The notes beneath the pieces were generated by a model. It was not told the origin of the DNA. It searched no databases and saw only the letters and a list, made by a program, of their open reading frames with translations. Below, piece after piece: positions 8,045 through 18,022 of a stretch of 64,000 bases of DNA. The stretch spans positions 186,001 to 250,000 of the forward strand of contig NZ_VIRV01000001.1 of the NCBI RefSeq assembly GCF_019754295.1. The letters run 5' to 3'. Position numbers and translations under genes: made by a program. Position 1 is the first letter of the stretch. Every line of letters starts with the position of its first letter. Origin of the DNA: Sellimonas caecigallum (GTDB lineage: Bacteria > Bacillota > Clostridia > Lachnospirales > Lachnospiraceae).

Positions 8045-8923
8045 TTATTCTATATTCTGTATCTGTTCGCGTACTTTTTCAATCTCAGTCTTCAGCTCGA
8101 TAGCCAGATTCGATACTTCTAGATCGTTGGCTTTCGAAAGGATCGTGTTAGCCTCGCGATTCATCTCCTGGGCGATAAAATCCAGCTTCCTGCCGATTCC
8201 TTCCCCGGATACAAGTGTTGCCTTCATGTGGTCGATATGGCTTTTCAGGCGGACAACTTCCTCATCCGTGCAAATCTTATCTGCAAAAAGTACAACTTCC
8301 GCAGCGATCCTTCCTTCCTCCATCTGTGCATCGCCAAGCAGTTCTTTTACCTTTTCTTCCAGCTTTTCTCTGTATTCTGCGAGAATCTGTGGAGAGCGCT
8401 CCTCTACTTTGGAAACGACCTGCCTCATACCGTCCAGTTTTCCGATCAGATCCTCCTGAAGTTTTCTGCCTTCCACCTCTCTTGTCTCCACAAAACGGCT
8501 GCATGCTGCACTGAGCGCCTGTCTGAGACTGCTCCACAGAGCCTCCTCATCCACAGCCTGTTCTTCCATCGTCAAAATTTCCGGATACCGTGACAGCGTG
8601 GAGACACGGATATCATTTTCCAGCCCGAATTTTTCTTCCATCTGTCTGAGATATCCCAAATATTCAGAAGCCAGCGCCTCATTGTACTTCAGCGATACCT
8701 GACTTTCGGAAAGATCTTCGTAAGAGATAAAAATATCTACCTTCCCCCTGCTTACATATTCTTTCAAAAGGTTTCGAATGGATGTCTCAAAAAAATTAAG
8801 CTTCTTTGGCATGCGTATATTCACATCCAGATACCGGTGGTTCACACCCTTCATCTCCACCGTGATTTTCTTTTCTTTATCCTGGATCTCAGCTCTGCCA
8901 AAGCCTGTCATACTTTTGATCAT
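8045..8923 (-). CDS. yicC: YicC/YloC family endoribonuclease
   Basis: 292 residues. Begins MIKSMTGFGRAE, the diagnostic YicC_N opening, and ends with the DUF1732 domain (GRKLDFIAQEMNREANTILSKA, then ELKTEIEKVREQIQN). The family are stress-related endoribonucleases. Central residues are charged and helical. It is the first gene of the operon that continues through gmk, rpoZ, rimO, pgsA and cinA, and is divergent from rqcH with 125 bases between starts. Confidence 0.93.
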   Translation of the reverse strand: MIKSMTGFGRAEIQDKEKKITVEMKGVNHRYLDVNIRMPKKLNFFETSIRNLLKEYVSRGKVDIFISYEDLSESQVSLKYNEALASEYLGYLRQMEEKFGLENDIRVSTLSRYPEILTMEEQAVDEEALWSSLRQALSAACSRFVETREVEGRKLQEDLIGKLDGMRQVVSKVEERSPQILAEYREKLEEKVKELLGDAQMEEGRIAAEVVLFADKICTDEEVVRLKSHIDHMKATLVSGEGIGRKLDFIAQEMNREANTILSKANDLEVSNLAIELKTEIEKVREQIQNIE

Positions 8924-9048
8924 TGTACTTTCCTCGTCTTATTCTTCTTTTTTGGCTTACAGCTCATTATTTTTCATTATAAGTCATTTAAAATTTTGCG
9001 TCAACTGTGTTATACTGTAAAACAGACCAGAAAAAAGGAGAGACAAAT

Positions 9049-10791
9049 ATGGCATTTGACGGAATTACCATTGCAAATATTGTAAAAGACCTGAAGACTT
9101 CCCTTCTGGACGGGCGAATCTCCAAGATCGCCCAGCCGGAAGCGGACGAGCTTCTGCTTACTATAAAGAAACCGGACGGACAAAGGCGGCTCTACATCTC
9201 CGCCAGTGCCTCCCTTCCGCTCATATATCTGACAGATGAGAACAAACCAAGCCCATTTACCGCCCCAAACTTCTGTATGCTCCTCAGAAAGCATATCGCA
9301 AACGGCCGGATCGTCTCCATTACCCAGCCTTCCCTGGAGCGGATCATCATTTTTGAAATCGAGCATCTAAATGAACTTGGAGACTTGTGCAGAAAAAAAC
9401 TGATCGTGGAGATCATGGGGAAACACAGCAATATTATTTTCTGTGACTCTGATGACCAGATCATCGACAGCATCAAACACGTCCCGGCCCAGATGAGTTC
9501 TGTCCGGGAAGTACTGCCTGGAAGAAAATATTTTATTCCGGATACGATGCACAAAGCTGATCCTCTTCGCACGTCTGAGGACGGGTTTGCAGATATACTC
9601 CGCAACAAACCGATGCCTCTTTCCAAAGCTTTATACACCGGGTTCACAGGCCTTAGCCCTGTTGCCGCGGAAGAGATCTGCTATCTCTCCGGTATCGATT
9701 CTTCCCTCCCTCCTAGTGAATTGTCCGAGGATTATCTGATCCATCTTTTCCGGCAGTTTTCCTTCTTTATGGATCGGATACGGGAAGGCATCTTCTCCCC
9801 GTGTATTTATTACCGTGGAAACGAACCGCAGGAGTTTTCTGCTGTGCCTCTAACCCACCTTACGGACTGCGAATGCCGGCCTTTTGACACGATCTCACAA
9901 GTGCTTTCTTCTTACTATGCAGTCAAAAACCGGATCACACGGATCCGGCAGAAATCTTCTGACCTTCGCCATGTCGTCCAGACAGCTCTTGAGCGGAATC
10001 GGAAAAAATTTGACTTGCAGACAAAACAGCTGAAAGGAACGGAAAAAAGGGATCGATACAAAGTTTACGGAGAACTTCTTCACACATACGGGTACAGCCT
10101 GGAACCAGGAGCCAAGGAGCTTACTGCTCTCAATTATTACACAAACGAGATGATCACGATCCCTCTGGATGAGACGAAGACACCACAGGAAAATGCCAAG
10201 CGCTACTTTGAGAAATACAATAAACAGAAGCGGACTTTTGAGGCCCTGTCAGAGCTGATCAAGGAGACACAGGACGAGGTGCGTTACCTGGAATCCGTCA
10301 GCAGTGCCCTTGATTTTGCCCGGACAGAAGATGATCTGGCGCAGATCAAAGAAGAGCTTTCAGAAAGCGGATATGTCCGCCGAAAATTTTCAAAGAAAAA
10401 AGTCAAATTCAAGAGTGTGCCCCTGCATTACCTCTCCAGCGACGGATACGACATGTATGTCGGCAAAAACAATCTCCAGAACGAAGAACTGACTTTCTCA
10501 TTTGCCAACGGAAACGACTGGTGGTTTCACGCAAAACAGGTACCAGGCTCCCACGTGATCGTAAAATCCCAGGGCGTTGAAATGCCGGACCGGGTCTTTG
10601 AGGAGGCCGGAAAACTTGCCGCCCACTACTCCAAAAACGCCGGAAGCAAAAAAGTGGAAGTAGACTATATTGAGAAAAAACACATCAAAAAAGTAAAGGG
10701 ACAAAAACCTGGATTTGTCATCTATCACACAAACTACTCCCTGATAGCGGACACCGATATCAGCATGTTAAAAGAGATACCGGAAAAATAA
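9049..10791 (+). CDS. rqcH: Rqc2 homolog RqcH (NFACT family)
   Basis: 580 residues. Binds stalled 50S subunits and directs C-terminal alanine tailing for ribosome-associated quality control; older annotations call it fibronectin-binding protein. NFACT-N domain at the start (MAFDGITIANIVKDL, then GRISKIAQPEADELLL), helix-hairpin-helix and long coiled coil in the middle (about 280-430), and the C-terminal NFACT-R domain with DWWFHAKQVPGSHVIVKS. Start at ATG 9049 because AAGGAG lies about 8 bases upstream; 14 codons of open frame upstream lack a ribosome binding site. Single-gene unit ended by the hairpin at 10824. Confidence 0.93.
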   Translation: MAFDGITIANIVKDLKTSLLDGRISKIAQPEADELLLTIKKPDGQRRLYISASASLPLIYLTDENKPSPFTAPNFCMLLRKHIANGRIVSITQPSLERIIIFEIEHLNELGDLCRKKLIVEIMGKHSNIIFCDSDDQIIDSIKHVPAQMSSVREVLPGRKYFIPDTMHKADPLRTSEDGFADILRNKPMPLSKALYTGFTGLSPVAAEEICYLSGIDSSLPPSELSEDYLIHLFRQFSFFMDRIREGIFSPCIYYRGNEPQEFSAVPLTHLTDCECRPFDTISQVLSSYYAVKNRITRIRQKSSDLRHVVQTALERNRKKFDLQTKQLKGTEKRDRYKVYGELLHTYGYSLEPGAKELTALNYYTNEMITIPLDETKTPQENAKRYFEKYNKQKRTFEALSELIKETQDEVRYLESVSSALDFARTEDDLAQIKEELSESGYVRRKFSKKKVKFKSVPLHYLSSDGYDMYVGKNNLQNEELTFSFANGNDWWFHAKQVPGSHVIVKSQGVEMPDRVFEEAGKLAAHYSKNAGSKKVEVDYIEKKHIKKVKGQKPGFVIYHTNYSLIADTDISMLKEIPEK

Positions 10792-10823
10792 AAGGTATTT
10801 ACCGCGAACATTTCAAAACTGTG

Positions 10824-10856
10824 AAAAAAGAGGCACAATTTCTTGTGCCCCTTTTT
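10824..10856. terminator. Bidirectional terminator between rqcH and galT
   Basis: AAAAAGAGGCACAA / TTGTGCCCCTTTTT stem with a three-to-four base loop and A/T runs on both sides; serves the convergent ends of rqcH and galT. Confidence 0.85.
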
Positions 10857-10858
10857 GA

Positions 10859-12361
10859 TTACAGTGTTTTGATAAACCGAAGGAAGGAATTTCTTCCTTC
10901 TTCTGTACATTTGTACACTCCCGCGTCTTCCAACACTTTTACAAACACACTTCCGATCTCCTGCTCCAGGATTTCTTCGATGTTCTTTTCGTTGATCTGC
11001 TCATATTTTGGCAGGAACCCTTCTACCCAGTCTGCATGTTTTTCAATCTTTTCACAGCTCCGGATATCTTTTCCATTCAGAATATACTCTTTTAAAAGCT
11101 CCATCTCCTCTTTCAGTCGAGCCGGAAGTACTGCAAGTCCCATAACCTCGATCAGACCGATGTTTTCTTTTTTGATATGGTGATACTCCGCGTGCGGGTG
11201 GTACACGCCAAGCGGGTGTTCGCTCGTCGTAATATTATTGCGAAGTGTCAAGTCGAGCTCGTACATTCCGTCTTTTCTTCGTGCGATCGGCGTGATCGTA
11301 TTGTGTGGTTCCCCGTCTGTCTCAGCATAGATAAATGCCTCCTCGTCTGTGTAGCTTCTCCATGCCTGCAGTACGTGGTCTGCAAGATCGATCAGTCTCT
11401 TCTCATCTTTGTGGCGGATGCGCAGAACAGAGAGCGGCCACTTGACGATTCCGGATTCCACATCTTCATATCCCGGTATGACAACTTCCTTTTCGATCGG
11501 AGCCTTTGCCATGGCGAAAGTATAGTGTCCGCCCTGGAAATGATCGTGGCTGAGGATCGATCCTCCTACGATCGGGAGATCTGCATTGGATCCAAGGAAA
11601 TAGTGCGGGAACTGTTTTACGAAATCGAACAGTTTTGTAAATGCTGCCCTGTCAATCTTCATTGGCACATGTTTACCGTTAAATACGATACAGTGTTCAT
11701 TGTAATATACGTACGGAGAATACTGGAATCCCCACTGAGAATCATTGATTGTGATCGGGATGATCCGGTGGTTTTCACGCGCCGGATGATCCAGGCGTCC
11801 TGCATATCCTTCATTTTCCACACAAAGCTGACAGCTTGGATAACTTGTTGTCTTGGCATTTTTTGCCGCAGCGATGGCTTTCGGGTCTTTTTCCGGTTTG
11901 GAAAGATTGATCGTGATATCGATCTCGCCGTACGGGCTGTCCACTTTCCATTTTTTATCTTTTTTCACGCGATACCTTCTGATGTAATCGCTGTCCTGGC
12001 TCAGCTTGTAGAAATACTCTGTAGCCGATTCCGGCGATTCTTCATACTTTTCAAAGAATTCCCTCTGCACCTGAGCCGGCCGTGGGACAAGGCAGTTCAT
12101 GATTTTCGTATCAAAAAGATCACGGTAACCGATGCTATCCTCAATCAACTCTCTTTTTACAGCTTCATCGAGGAGATCTTTTAACACTTCCTCCAGATTC
12201 ACATCTTTGTATTCTTCCTGAGGCTCTTCATAGCTATCCTCATGAAACAGATCCAAAAGAAGATTTCTCGCATAAATTTTTTCACACTCTGGGAGCAGAC
12301 CTGTCTCTACCCCGTATTGTATCAGCTTCTTTATACTTTCATTCAGCATTTCTTTACACAC
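10859..12361 (-). CDS. galT: UDP-glucose--hexose-1-phosphate uridylyltransferase (Firmicutes type)
   Basis: 500 residues, matching the long type 2 GalT family of Firmicutes rather than the roughly 350-residue histidine-triad type. Exchanges UMP between UDP-glucose and galactose-1-phosphate in the Leloir pathway. Visible: VPRPAQVQREFFEKY, YPSCQLCVENEGYAG, PVYYNEHC-like PYVYYNEHCIVFN, and ILSHDHFQGGHY with the active-site histidines. Starts three bases after the galK stop, so galK-galT form an operon. No galE or mutarotase gene is adjacent. Confidence 0.93.
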   Translation of the reverse strand: MCKEMLNESIKKLIQYGVETGLLPECEKIYARNLLLDLFHEDSYEEPQEEYKDVNLEEVLKDLLDEAVKRELIEDSIGYRDLFDTKIMNCLVPRPAQVQREFFEKYEESPESATEYFYKLSQDSDYIRRYRVKKDKKWKVDSPYGEIDITINLSKPEKDPKAIAAAKNAKTTSYPSCQLCVENEGYAGRLDHPARENHRIIPITINDSQWGFQYSPYVYYNEHCIVFNGKHVPMKIDRAAFTKLFDFVKQFPHYFLGSNADLPIVGGSILSHDHFQGGHYTFAMAKAPIEKEVVIPGYEDVESGIVKWPLSVLRIRHKDEKRLIDLADHVLQAWRSYTDEEAFIYAETDGEPHNTITPIARRKDGMYELDLTLRNNITTSEHPLGVYHPHAEYHHIKKENIGLIEVMGLAVLPARLKEEMELLKEYILNGKDIRSCEKIEKHADWVEGFLPKYEQINEKNIEEILEQEIGSVFVKVLEDAGVYKCTEEGRNSFLRFIKTL

Positions 12362-12364
12362 TCC

Positions 12365-13531
12365 TTACTCTACGACTCCGGCGCCATCTCCGATTTCCAC
12401 TACGTAGAATTCTGCCTCGTGTCCTGTCTTTTCTTTGTATCCTTGTCCGACCTTTTCGATAAACATATCGACTGCATCATTTTTTACGATGCTGACCGTA
12501 CATCCTCCGAATCCGCCTCCAGTAATACGGGATCCTATTACTCCGTCAATCTCCCATGCCAGATCTACAAGGATATCGATTTCCTCACAGGATACTTCAT
12601 AGTCGTCTCTCAGAGAAACATGGGATGCATTCATCAGTTTCCCGAATTCTGTGATATTATTCTCTTTCAGAGCTTTTACCGCACGGATCGTCCTCTGATT
12701 TTCATAGACTGCATGTTTTGCACGTTTCCGGCAGATTTCATCAGAGATCGCATCTTTATGAGCCTCAAACTCTTCTTCTGTGAGATCCCCAAGTGTGTCA
12801 ATGTCTGCCACTTTCTGGAGATCTTTGAGCGCTTTTTCACTTTCGTTTCTTCTGTCATTGTAGGCTGAATCCACGAGGCTGTGTTTTACCTTGCTGTTTG
12901 TGATCACGATTTTCGCATCCGGAAGTTTTACAGATGCATATTCGTATTTCAGCGTATTTGTATCAAGGAAAATCGCACAGTCTTTCTTTCCCATAGCCAC
13001 CGCAAACTGATCCATGATTCCGCAGTTGCATCCATTATAATTGTTTTCGGAATACTGTCCGATCAAGGCGATTTCCGGCATGGAGATCTCGATTCCAAAC
13101 AGGTCTTTTAACATCACTCCAATCAGTACTTCCAGTGATGCTGAAGAAGAAAGTCCGGAACCATTCGGGATTGTTCCATAGATCAGTACGTCCATCCCCT
13201 GGCTGATCTCAAATCCTTTCTTCTGGAACGCCCAGATGACTCCCTTCGGATAGTTCGTCCATCCTGCCTTATCAGACGGCACAAGGTCGTCGAGACTTGT
13301 CTCTACGATGCCGAGTTTTTCAAAATTCATAGAGTAAAAGCGAAGCTTTCTGTCTTCTCTTTTCCGCGCAATACCGTATGTTCCGAGAGTCAGAGCACAC
13401 GGAAATACGTGTCCTCCATTGTAGTCTGTATGTTCACCGATCAGATTGACACGCCCCGGAGAAAAATAGGAATGAATCTCTCCTTCCCCGCCGTAAAGTT
13501 TTTTGAATGTTTCCATCAACTTGTTCTGCAT
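12365..13531 (-). CDS. galK: Galactokinase
   Basis: 388 residues, standard GHMP kinase length. Phosphorylates galactose at C1. Motifs in order: galactose-binding signature GRVNLIGEHTDYNGG (about 26-40), ATP-binding PNGSGLSSSASLE (about 120-132), and C-terminal GSRITGGGFGGCTVSI. ATG at 13531 has AAGGA about 10 bases upstream. First gene of the galK-galT operon. The divergent AraC-type gene at 13663 is the likely regulator by position. Confidence 0.95.
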   Translation of the reverse strand: MQNKLMETFKKLYGGEGEIHSYFSPGRVNLIGEHTDYNGGHVFPCALTLGTYGIARKREDRKLRFYSMNFEKLGIVETSLDDLVPSDKAGWTNYPKGVIWAFQKKGFEISQGMDVLIYGTIPNGSGLSSSASLEVLIGVMLKDLFGIEISMPEIALIGQYSENNYNGCNCGIMDQFAVAMGKKDCAIFLDTNTLKYEYASVKLPDAKIVITNSKVKHSLVDSAYNDRRNESEKALKDLQKVADIDTLGDLTEEEFEAHKDAISDEICRKRAKHAVYENQRTIRAVKALKENNITEFGKLMNASHVSLRDDYEVSCEEIDILVDLAWEIDGVIGSRITGGGFGGCTVSIVKNDAVDMFIEKVGQGYKEKTGHEAEFYVVEIGDGAGVVE

Positions 13532-13662
13532 AATCTTATCCTTCCTTTTTTAGTTTGAAAACCGCTTGCTGTTTTCGTCTCGCTATATTAAAATTATAAT
13601 GCTTATATTGATTTCAAACAACAAGTATCTTGCTGAAATTTATAACGATATTGAGGTGTTTT

Positions 13663-14565
13663 ATGCAGATCCGCACTGATGAAGAAAAAAAAGAGCTGAA
13701 ACAGCACGGGGACTATACGTTCCCTGTCCGTCTCAGCGAAGAAATGCTTTCCCGCTACGAAGGAGGTTCCTTTATGTGGCACTGGCACTCTGAAATCGAG
13801 CTGACTTTGATCCGAAAAGGCTGTATCGACTACCATGTAAATGGAGAACATTACCTGTTGAAAGAAGGGGATGGGATTTTCTGCAACAGCAATGTACTCC
13901 ATTCCGGATACCGGGTGGGATCATCTGACTGCCAGTATTTTTCTGTAACTTTTCATCCAAAATTTATCTATGGGTTTGAAAACAGTGTCCTCCAGACAAA
14001 ATATGTCCAGCCAATCCTAAATACCGGTTATTTTTCTTCCTCTGTTTTTTGCCGCGGGGAAGAATCCCAGGATCATGTCCTCTCCCTTCTGTGGGAGATC
14101 TTTGATCTCTACTGCAAACAGGATAAAGACATGGAATTTCGGCTCCATCTCATCCTGTCTGAAATCTGGTTTTCACTTTACCAACGCTTTCTCCTTGTCT
14201 CCTGTCCAGAGTCCGGAGGAGCAGCCTATATCGGAAGACTGAAAGACATACTGGAATATATCCACACTTCCTATCGTCAGCCCCTTACCCTGGAAGAGAT
14301 CGCCGAACAAGCGCACCTTTCCAAAAGCGAATGCTGCCGTTTCTTCAAGAAGCATATGCATATGACACTTTTCGACTATCTTCTCTATTACCGCATTCAA
14401 CAAAGTCTTCCTCTTCTAAAGGAAGGACAATGTACGATCGCAAAAGCGGCAGAGTTGAGTGGATTTTCCAGCGCCTGTTATTACAGCAAAATTTTCCGGA
14501 GAGAAATGCACTGTACACCCAAGCAGTATCAGAACAGTTTTATCGATCCGGATGGCTCACACTGA
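13663..14565 (+). CDS. AraC family transcriptional regulator (cupin sensor)
   Basis: 300 residues. N-terminal cupin-like sugar-sensing domain (GGSFMWHWHSEIELTLI, then VNGEHYLLKEGDGIFCN) and C-terminal double helix-turn-helix (about 200-295: PLTLEEIAEQAHLSKSECCR, then KAAELSGFSSACYYSKIF). ATG 13663 is chosen because GAGGTG lies 4 bases upstream; an earlier ATG at 13630 has no site. Divergent from galK with 131 bases between, so it probably controls galKT in response to galactose or a galactoside (inference). Its 3' end overlaps the convergent birA end by 26 bases. Confidence 0.9.
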   Translation: MQIRTDEEKKELKQHGDYTFPVRLSEEMLSRYEGGSFMWHWHSEIELTLIRKGCIDYHVNGEHYLLKEGDGIFCNSNVLHSGYRVGSSDCQYFSVTFHPKFIYGFENSVLQTKYVQPILNTGYFSSSVFCRGEESQDHVLSLLWEIFDLYCKQDKDMEFRLHLILSEIWFSLYQRFLLVSCPESGGAAYIGRLKDILEYIHTSYRQPLTLEEIAEQAHLSKSECCRFFKKHMHMTLFDYLLYYRIQQSLPLLKEGQCTIAKAAELSGFSSACYYSKIFRREMHCTPKQYQNSFIDPDGSH

Positions 14566-15526
14566 TCTCCCCGGTCCTTAAGATTTCCTCCGTGCCGTCC
14601 TCGTATCGAACGCGAAGAGAGCACCTGTCGTCAATTCCCACGGCAATGGCAGGCTTCTTTTTGTCCGCCGTGTGCACAAATATTTTTTCTCCCATCCACA
14701 GCATCTTCTCTTTGTAGGAAGGATAAAATGTCCGTTCTGGCAAAGTACGGTAGTATGAGAGGACGCGTTTGATGATCTCTGCCGCCAGAACGTTTCGGAT
14801 TCCTTCCGGACATTGATCTCTCTGGCAGACTGCCCCGGCTTTTTCCTGAATGGATTCCGGGAATCCTCCCTCCGGCTCCAGCACGTTGACCCCGATCCCT
14901 ACGATGAGAAAATCGATCGAACCGTTCTCCAAAGAAAATGAGGCTTCCGTGAGGATCCCGCTGACTTTCTTTCCTTTTGCATACACGTCATTGACCCATT
15001 TGATGGCCGTTTCCGTCCCTGTAATGGCCTCCACCGCCTCCGCTGTGGCTGCCGCCGAAGCCGCTGTGACCATCATGAGATCAGATATCTCCATCTGTGG
15101 TCTCAGAAGGATACTCATATATAGTCCCGTGTCCGCCGGGGAATAAAACTCCCTTCCCCGTCTTCCTCTTCCCTCCGTCTGGCATTTGGCAAGCACGACG
15201 GTTCCTTCTTTGGCCCCTTCATCTGCCAATTCCCTGAGCGTACGGTTTGTAGAGGCAACTTCCCCGTAAATGCAGAGACGGCAGTCTTCATATTTCTTTC
15301 CCAAATACTTGCGTATCGCCGCTTCGGAAAGCTTCTCACTTTCGCTCAGAAGAACATATCCTTTGTTCGTAACACCCTGAATACGGTATCCTTCCTTCTG
15401 AAGCGCCTTGACCGATTTCCACACAGCGCTCCTGGAAATCTGAAGTTTCTCAGCCATCTCTTGTCCTGAAATGGCTTCCCCATCTGCCTCCAAGAGTAGG
15501 GCAAGTACTCTGTCTTTTCCCGTCAT
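14540..15526 (-). CDS. birA: Bifunctional biotin--[acetyl-CoA-carboxylase] ligase / biotin repressor
   Basis: 328 residues. N-terminal winged helix (about 1-60: SGQEMAEKLQISRSAVWKSV) for DNA binding, central catalytic domain with GRGRRGREFYSP (about 116-127) for biotinyl-5'-AMP, KWVNDVYAKGKKVSGILTE, and a C-terminal SH3-like domain. Attaches biotin to carboxylase carrier protein and can repress biotin genes. The start overlaps the upstream pucR-like stop by 4 bases (ATGA), showing translational coupling. Confidence 0.94.
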   Translation of the reverse strand: MTGKDRVLALLLEADGEAISGQEMAEKLQISRSAVWKSVKALQKEGYRIQGVTNKGYVLLSESEKLSEAAIRKYLGKKYEDCRLCIYGEVASTNRTLRELADEGAKEGTVVLAKCQTEGRGRRGREFYSPADTGLYMSILLRPQMEISDLMMVTAASAAATAEAVEAITGTETAIKWVNDVYAKGKKVSGILTEASFSLENGSIDFLIVGIGVNVLEPEGGFPESIQEKAGAVCQRDQCPEGIRNVLAAEIIKRVLSYYRTLPERTFYPSYKEKMLWMGEKIFVHTADKKKPAIAVGIDDRCSLRVRYEDGTEEILRTGEISVSHPDR

Positions 15527-17181
15527 GACTGATTTCTTTCCATCCTTTCTTCTGTCTCCTTTGCTTCTTCGGCCAGAACAAGTGCGAGCTGGATCCGGAA
15601 ACTGTCCATATCATCGGAAAGCTGCACTCCCAGTATATCCTCGCATTTTTTCACTCTGTATTTGATGGTATTTCTGTGGAGAGACAAGGTTTCTGCCGTC
15701 TGAGCAATATTCTTCCCACAGAACAGATATGTATAAAGTGTCTTCCGAAGCTCCTCCTGCATCAGATTCTCCGGAAAGGCAAGTTCTTTCAGCATATAAG
15801 TGCACATTTCTTCCTTCTCTCTCTCCGGTATAAATTTGAACAGCTCCTTAAAATTTTTCGGCCGATAGCTGTACAGATAAGGATACTTCTCATTTGGCTG
15901 GCCATCGAACAGACTGCTCTGCGCTTCCCTGTAAGAACCGCGTATCTTGAGAATATCGGAGAAAATCCCACCTTGCGCGATCCGTATCTCTTTTTTGAAA
16001 CGATCTCTGAGATAACGGTAGATTTTCTCGTAGATATCCTCCATGCCCTCCTGTTCTCCCTGGATCAAAAGAACATACCGAAACTGGGATTCCTCCGGAA
16101 AGATAAGGATACTCCTGTCGTCCTTCTCCTCAAGAAATTCCCGTATCCATTCGTACGCAAGGATGAAGTACTCTTCCCGGCTGGAAAACCGGTTTGGCTG
16201 AAATGGCTGTCTCTCCTCTTTATCCAGTTCCAAAAGAACGACCCTGTATTCCGGCATACTCCTGATTCCATGTCCTTTTCCGATTGCGAGTACCTGCCTT
16301 TCATCCCAGCTTCGCTCATCTATCTGTTCCAGAAGAATCGTTAGGAACTCTTCTCTCGATTTTATCTGATTGTATTTCATATACAGCTCACGGTAAAAAT
16401 AGATCTCCAGGGCCATGATGACCTGCTCCATGACGAGCATCTGGTCTTCTGCCTTGCCAGGATCAAAGTCTTTGATGACCATGTAATTTGTATTGCGCCC
16501 CAATCCTTTAATAGGGTAGATACAGCAGCAAATTTCCTGCTCCTCACATGTGTATGCCGCATCGCTTTCGAGCTGGTCCTCTTTCAGAAGTTTCTCCACA
16601 AGGCAAAGTGTTTTCTCCCGATCTGCCTGACTGTAGCTGTATCCGTAATCCTGCACCTTTCCCCACATATCGACGATCATGACGGGCGTCCCCAATATGG
16701 CGGTCATGTTGTTGATGATGCTTTTCAGAGAGCTTCCGTGCAGGATCAGCGTTGTGATCTTTTGCTGTGCATTGAGCGCATTCAAAAGCTGATCATTCTG
16801 ATTGTTCCATATATAAGACAGGATTTCATGGTACACTTTTCCGAGCGTGACATCCATGGGGATCTGAAGAAGAGGTATTCCAAGCCGGTCTGCCGTCTCG
16901 AGGACACAGTCATCCAGATAATCCAGAAATCGCCCAAGCTTGATAGCTACCCCGGCGCATTCCCTCTTATCCAGCTCTTCCAGAAAACTACACATCAAAA
17001 GAGGCTCATCCTGAAATGCCATACCTGTCATGACAAGCAGTGTATTTCTGGATATATAGGCGGATACATCCGGACTCTCCGTAGATTCCACCGTGGAGAT
17101 GGTCCTGTTCAGGTCCGCATTTTGATTCAGCACACGCAGATATTGGAATTTTTCTTTTTCCAGCAAATCTTTTACTATCAC
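15523..17181 (-). CDS. PucR family transcriptional regulator
   Basis: 552 residues. The N-terminal PucR domain (about 1-125) covers VKDLLEKEKFQYLRVL, NTLLVMTGM and GIPLLQIPMD; a GGDEF-like middle region follows; the C-terminus holds the PucR helix-turn-helix (about 480-540: GKNIAQTAETLSLHRNTIKY). The family controls purine, amino-acid or amine catabolism; the ligand here cannot be read. It precedes birA with a 4-base overlap and follows an acetyltransferase gene by 24 bases. Confidence 0.88.
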   Translation of the reverse strand: MIVKDLLEKEKFQYLRVLNQNADLNRTISTVESTESPDVSAYISRNTLLVMTGMAFQDEPLLMCSFLEELDKRECAGVAIKLGRFLDYLDDCVLETADRLGIPLLQIPMDVTLGKVYHEILSYIWNNQNDQLLNALNAQQKITTLILHGSSLKSIINNMTAILGTPVMIVDMWGKVQDYGYSYSQADREKTLCLVEKLLKEDQLESDAAYTCEEQEICCCIYPIKGLGRNTNYMVIKDFDPGKAEDQMLVMEQVIMALEIYFYRELYMKYNQIKSREEFLTILLEQIDERSWDERQVLAIGKGHGIRSMPEYRVVLLELDKEERQPFQPNRFSSREEYFILAYEWIREFLEEKDDRSILIFPEESQFRYVLLIQGEQEGMEDIYEKIYRYLRDRFKKEIRIAQGGIFSDILKIRGSYREAQSSLFDGQPNEKYPYLYSYRPKNFKELFKFIPEREKEEMCTYMLKELAFPENLMQEELRKTLYTYLFCGKNIAQTAETLSLHRNTIKYRVKKCEDILGVQLSDDMDSFRIQLALVLAEEAKETEERMERNQS

Positions 17182-17205
17182 TGTTTTACCTCCGATTCTG
17201 TTCTG

Positions 17206-17967
17206 TCAGAATAGTTCATACGACGTATACTCATAATCAAACTGATATCCCAGTTTCTGCGCCAGTCTTTTGGACTGCAGATTATGGGCATCCCAGCTTG
17301 GGTATAGTCCTCTCTTTTTGCATTCCAGGATAAGCCTGGCACCGCATGCCGTGGCAAGCCCTCTTCTCCGGTATGCTTCCTTCGTGTCAATCTCCACTTC
17401 GATTCCACCTTTGTAGGCAGAATATGCGGAAGCTCCGGCCACAATTTCGTCTCCTTTTACAGCCACTATCCCGACAGCATACTGGTCAAAGTGCGTATAA
17501 TCACGGAACTGTCCTGCCAGATCTTTGCTCCACTCTTCCTGTCTGCACCGTCCGTAAAGTGTTTCGTCCATCAAACGGATTTCAAATTCCTCCGGAAGTT
17601 TCGCCGCCTCTGCCCTCAGATTTTCTTCATCAAAGGAAGCCGGATCCTTCCGAAATGCATACCTTGTAAACTTTCGGATCTTTTCTGGAAAGCACTTTTC
17701 GATCAGCGTGTTCCACCGTTCCTCCCGTCCTACCAGAATCAACATTTCTCTTTCTGATTGCCCGGCACACTCCTGGAGCAGCTCTTCACTCGGTTCTCCT
17801 GCTAAAAAGCAGAAATCTCCAAGACACGCAGCGGCAGTGACCGGATGTTCCTTTGAGTCCGCGTACATGCATCCCATAACTCTATCCAGACAGGACCAGA
17901 TGACTGTCTCATTCCAACCTTCGAACAATTTTTCCGCAGCACATGGATCTTGCAGTTTTACTATCAT
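17206..17967 (-). CDS. GNAT family N-acetyltransferase (GNAT_acetyltran type)
   Basis: 253 residues. The long N-terminal half (containing PVTAAACLGDFCFLAGEPSEE) and C-terminal GNAT core (GDEIVAGASAYSAYKGGIEV, then EAYRRRGLATACGARLILEC, the acetyl-CoA-binding R/Q-x2-G-x-A motif) fit the GNAT_acetyltran family, whose substrates are mostly unknown. ATG 17967 is chosen because GGGAGG lies about 6 bases upstream; an ATG eight codons earlier has no good site. First gene of the run with pucR-like and birA. Confidence 0.85.
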   Translation of the reverse strand: MIVKLQDPCAAEKLFEGWNETVIWSCLDRVMGCMYADSKEHPVTAAACLGDFCFLAGEPSEELLQECAGQSEREMLILVGREERWNTLIEKCFPEKIRKFTRYAFRKDPASFDEENLRAEAAKLPEEFEIRLMDETLYGRCRQEEWSKDLAGQFRDYTHFDQYAVGIVAVKGDEIVAGASAYSAYKGGIEVEIDTKEAYRRRGLATACGARLILECKKRGLYPSWDAHNLQSKRLAQKLGYQFDYEYTSYELF

Positions 17968-18022
17968 CTTTCTCCTCCCTATTTCTTCCATTTTCTGGAA
18001 GTCTTTGTTCTCTTTCTCTTAC

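Noticed and set aside
11177-12184. 335-codon plus-strand open frame antisense to galT
   Set aside because: Mirror of the galT reading frame; composition is not protein-like and no ribosome binding site is present.
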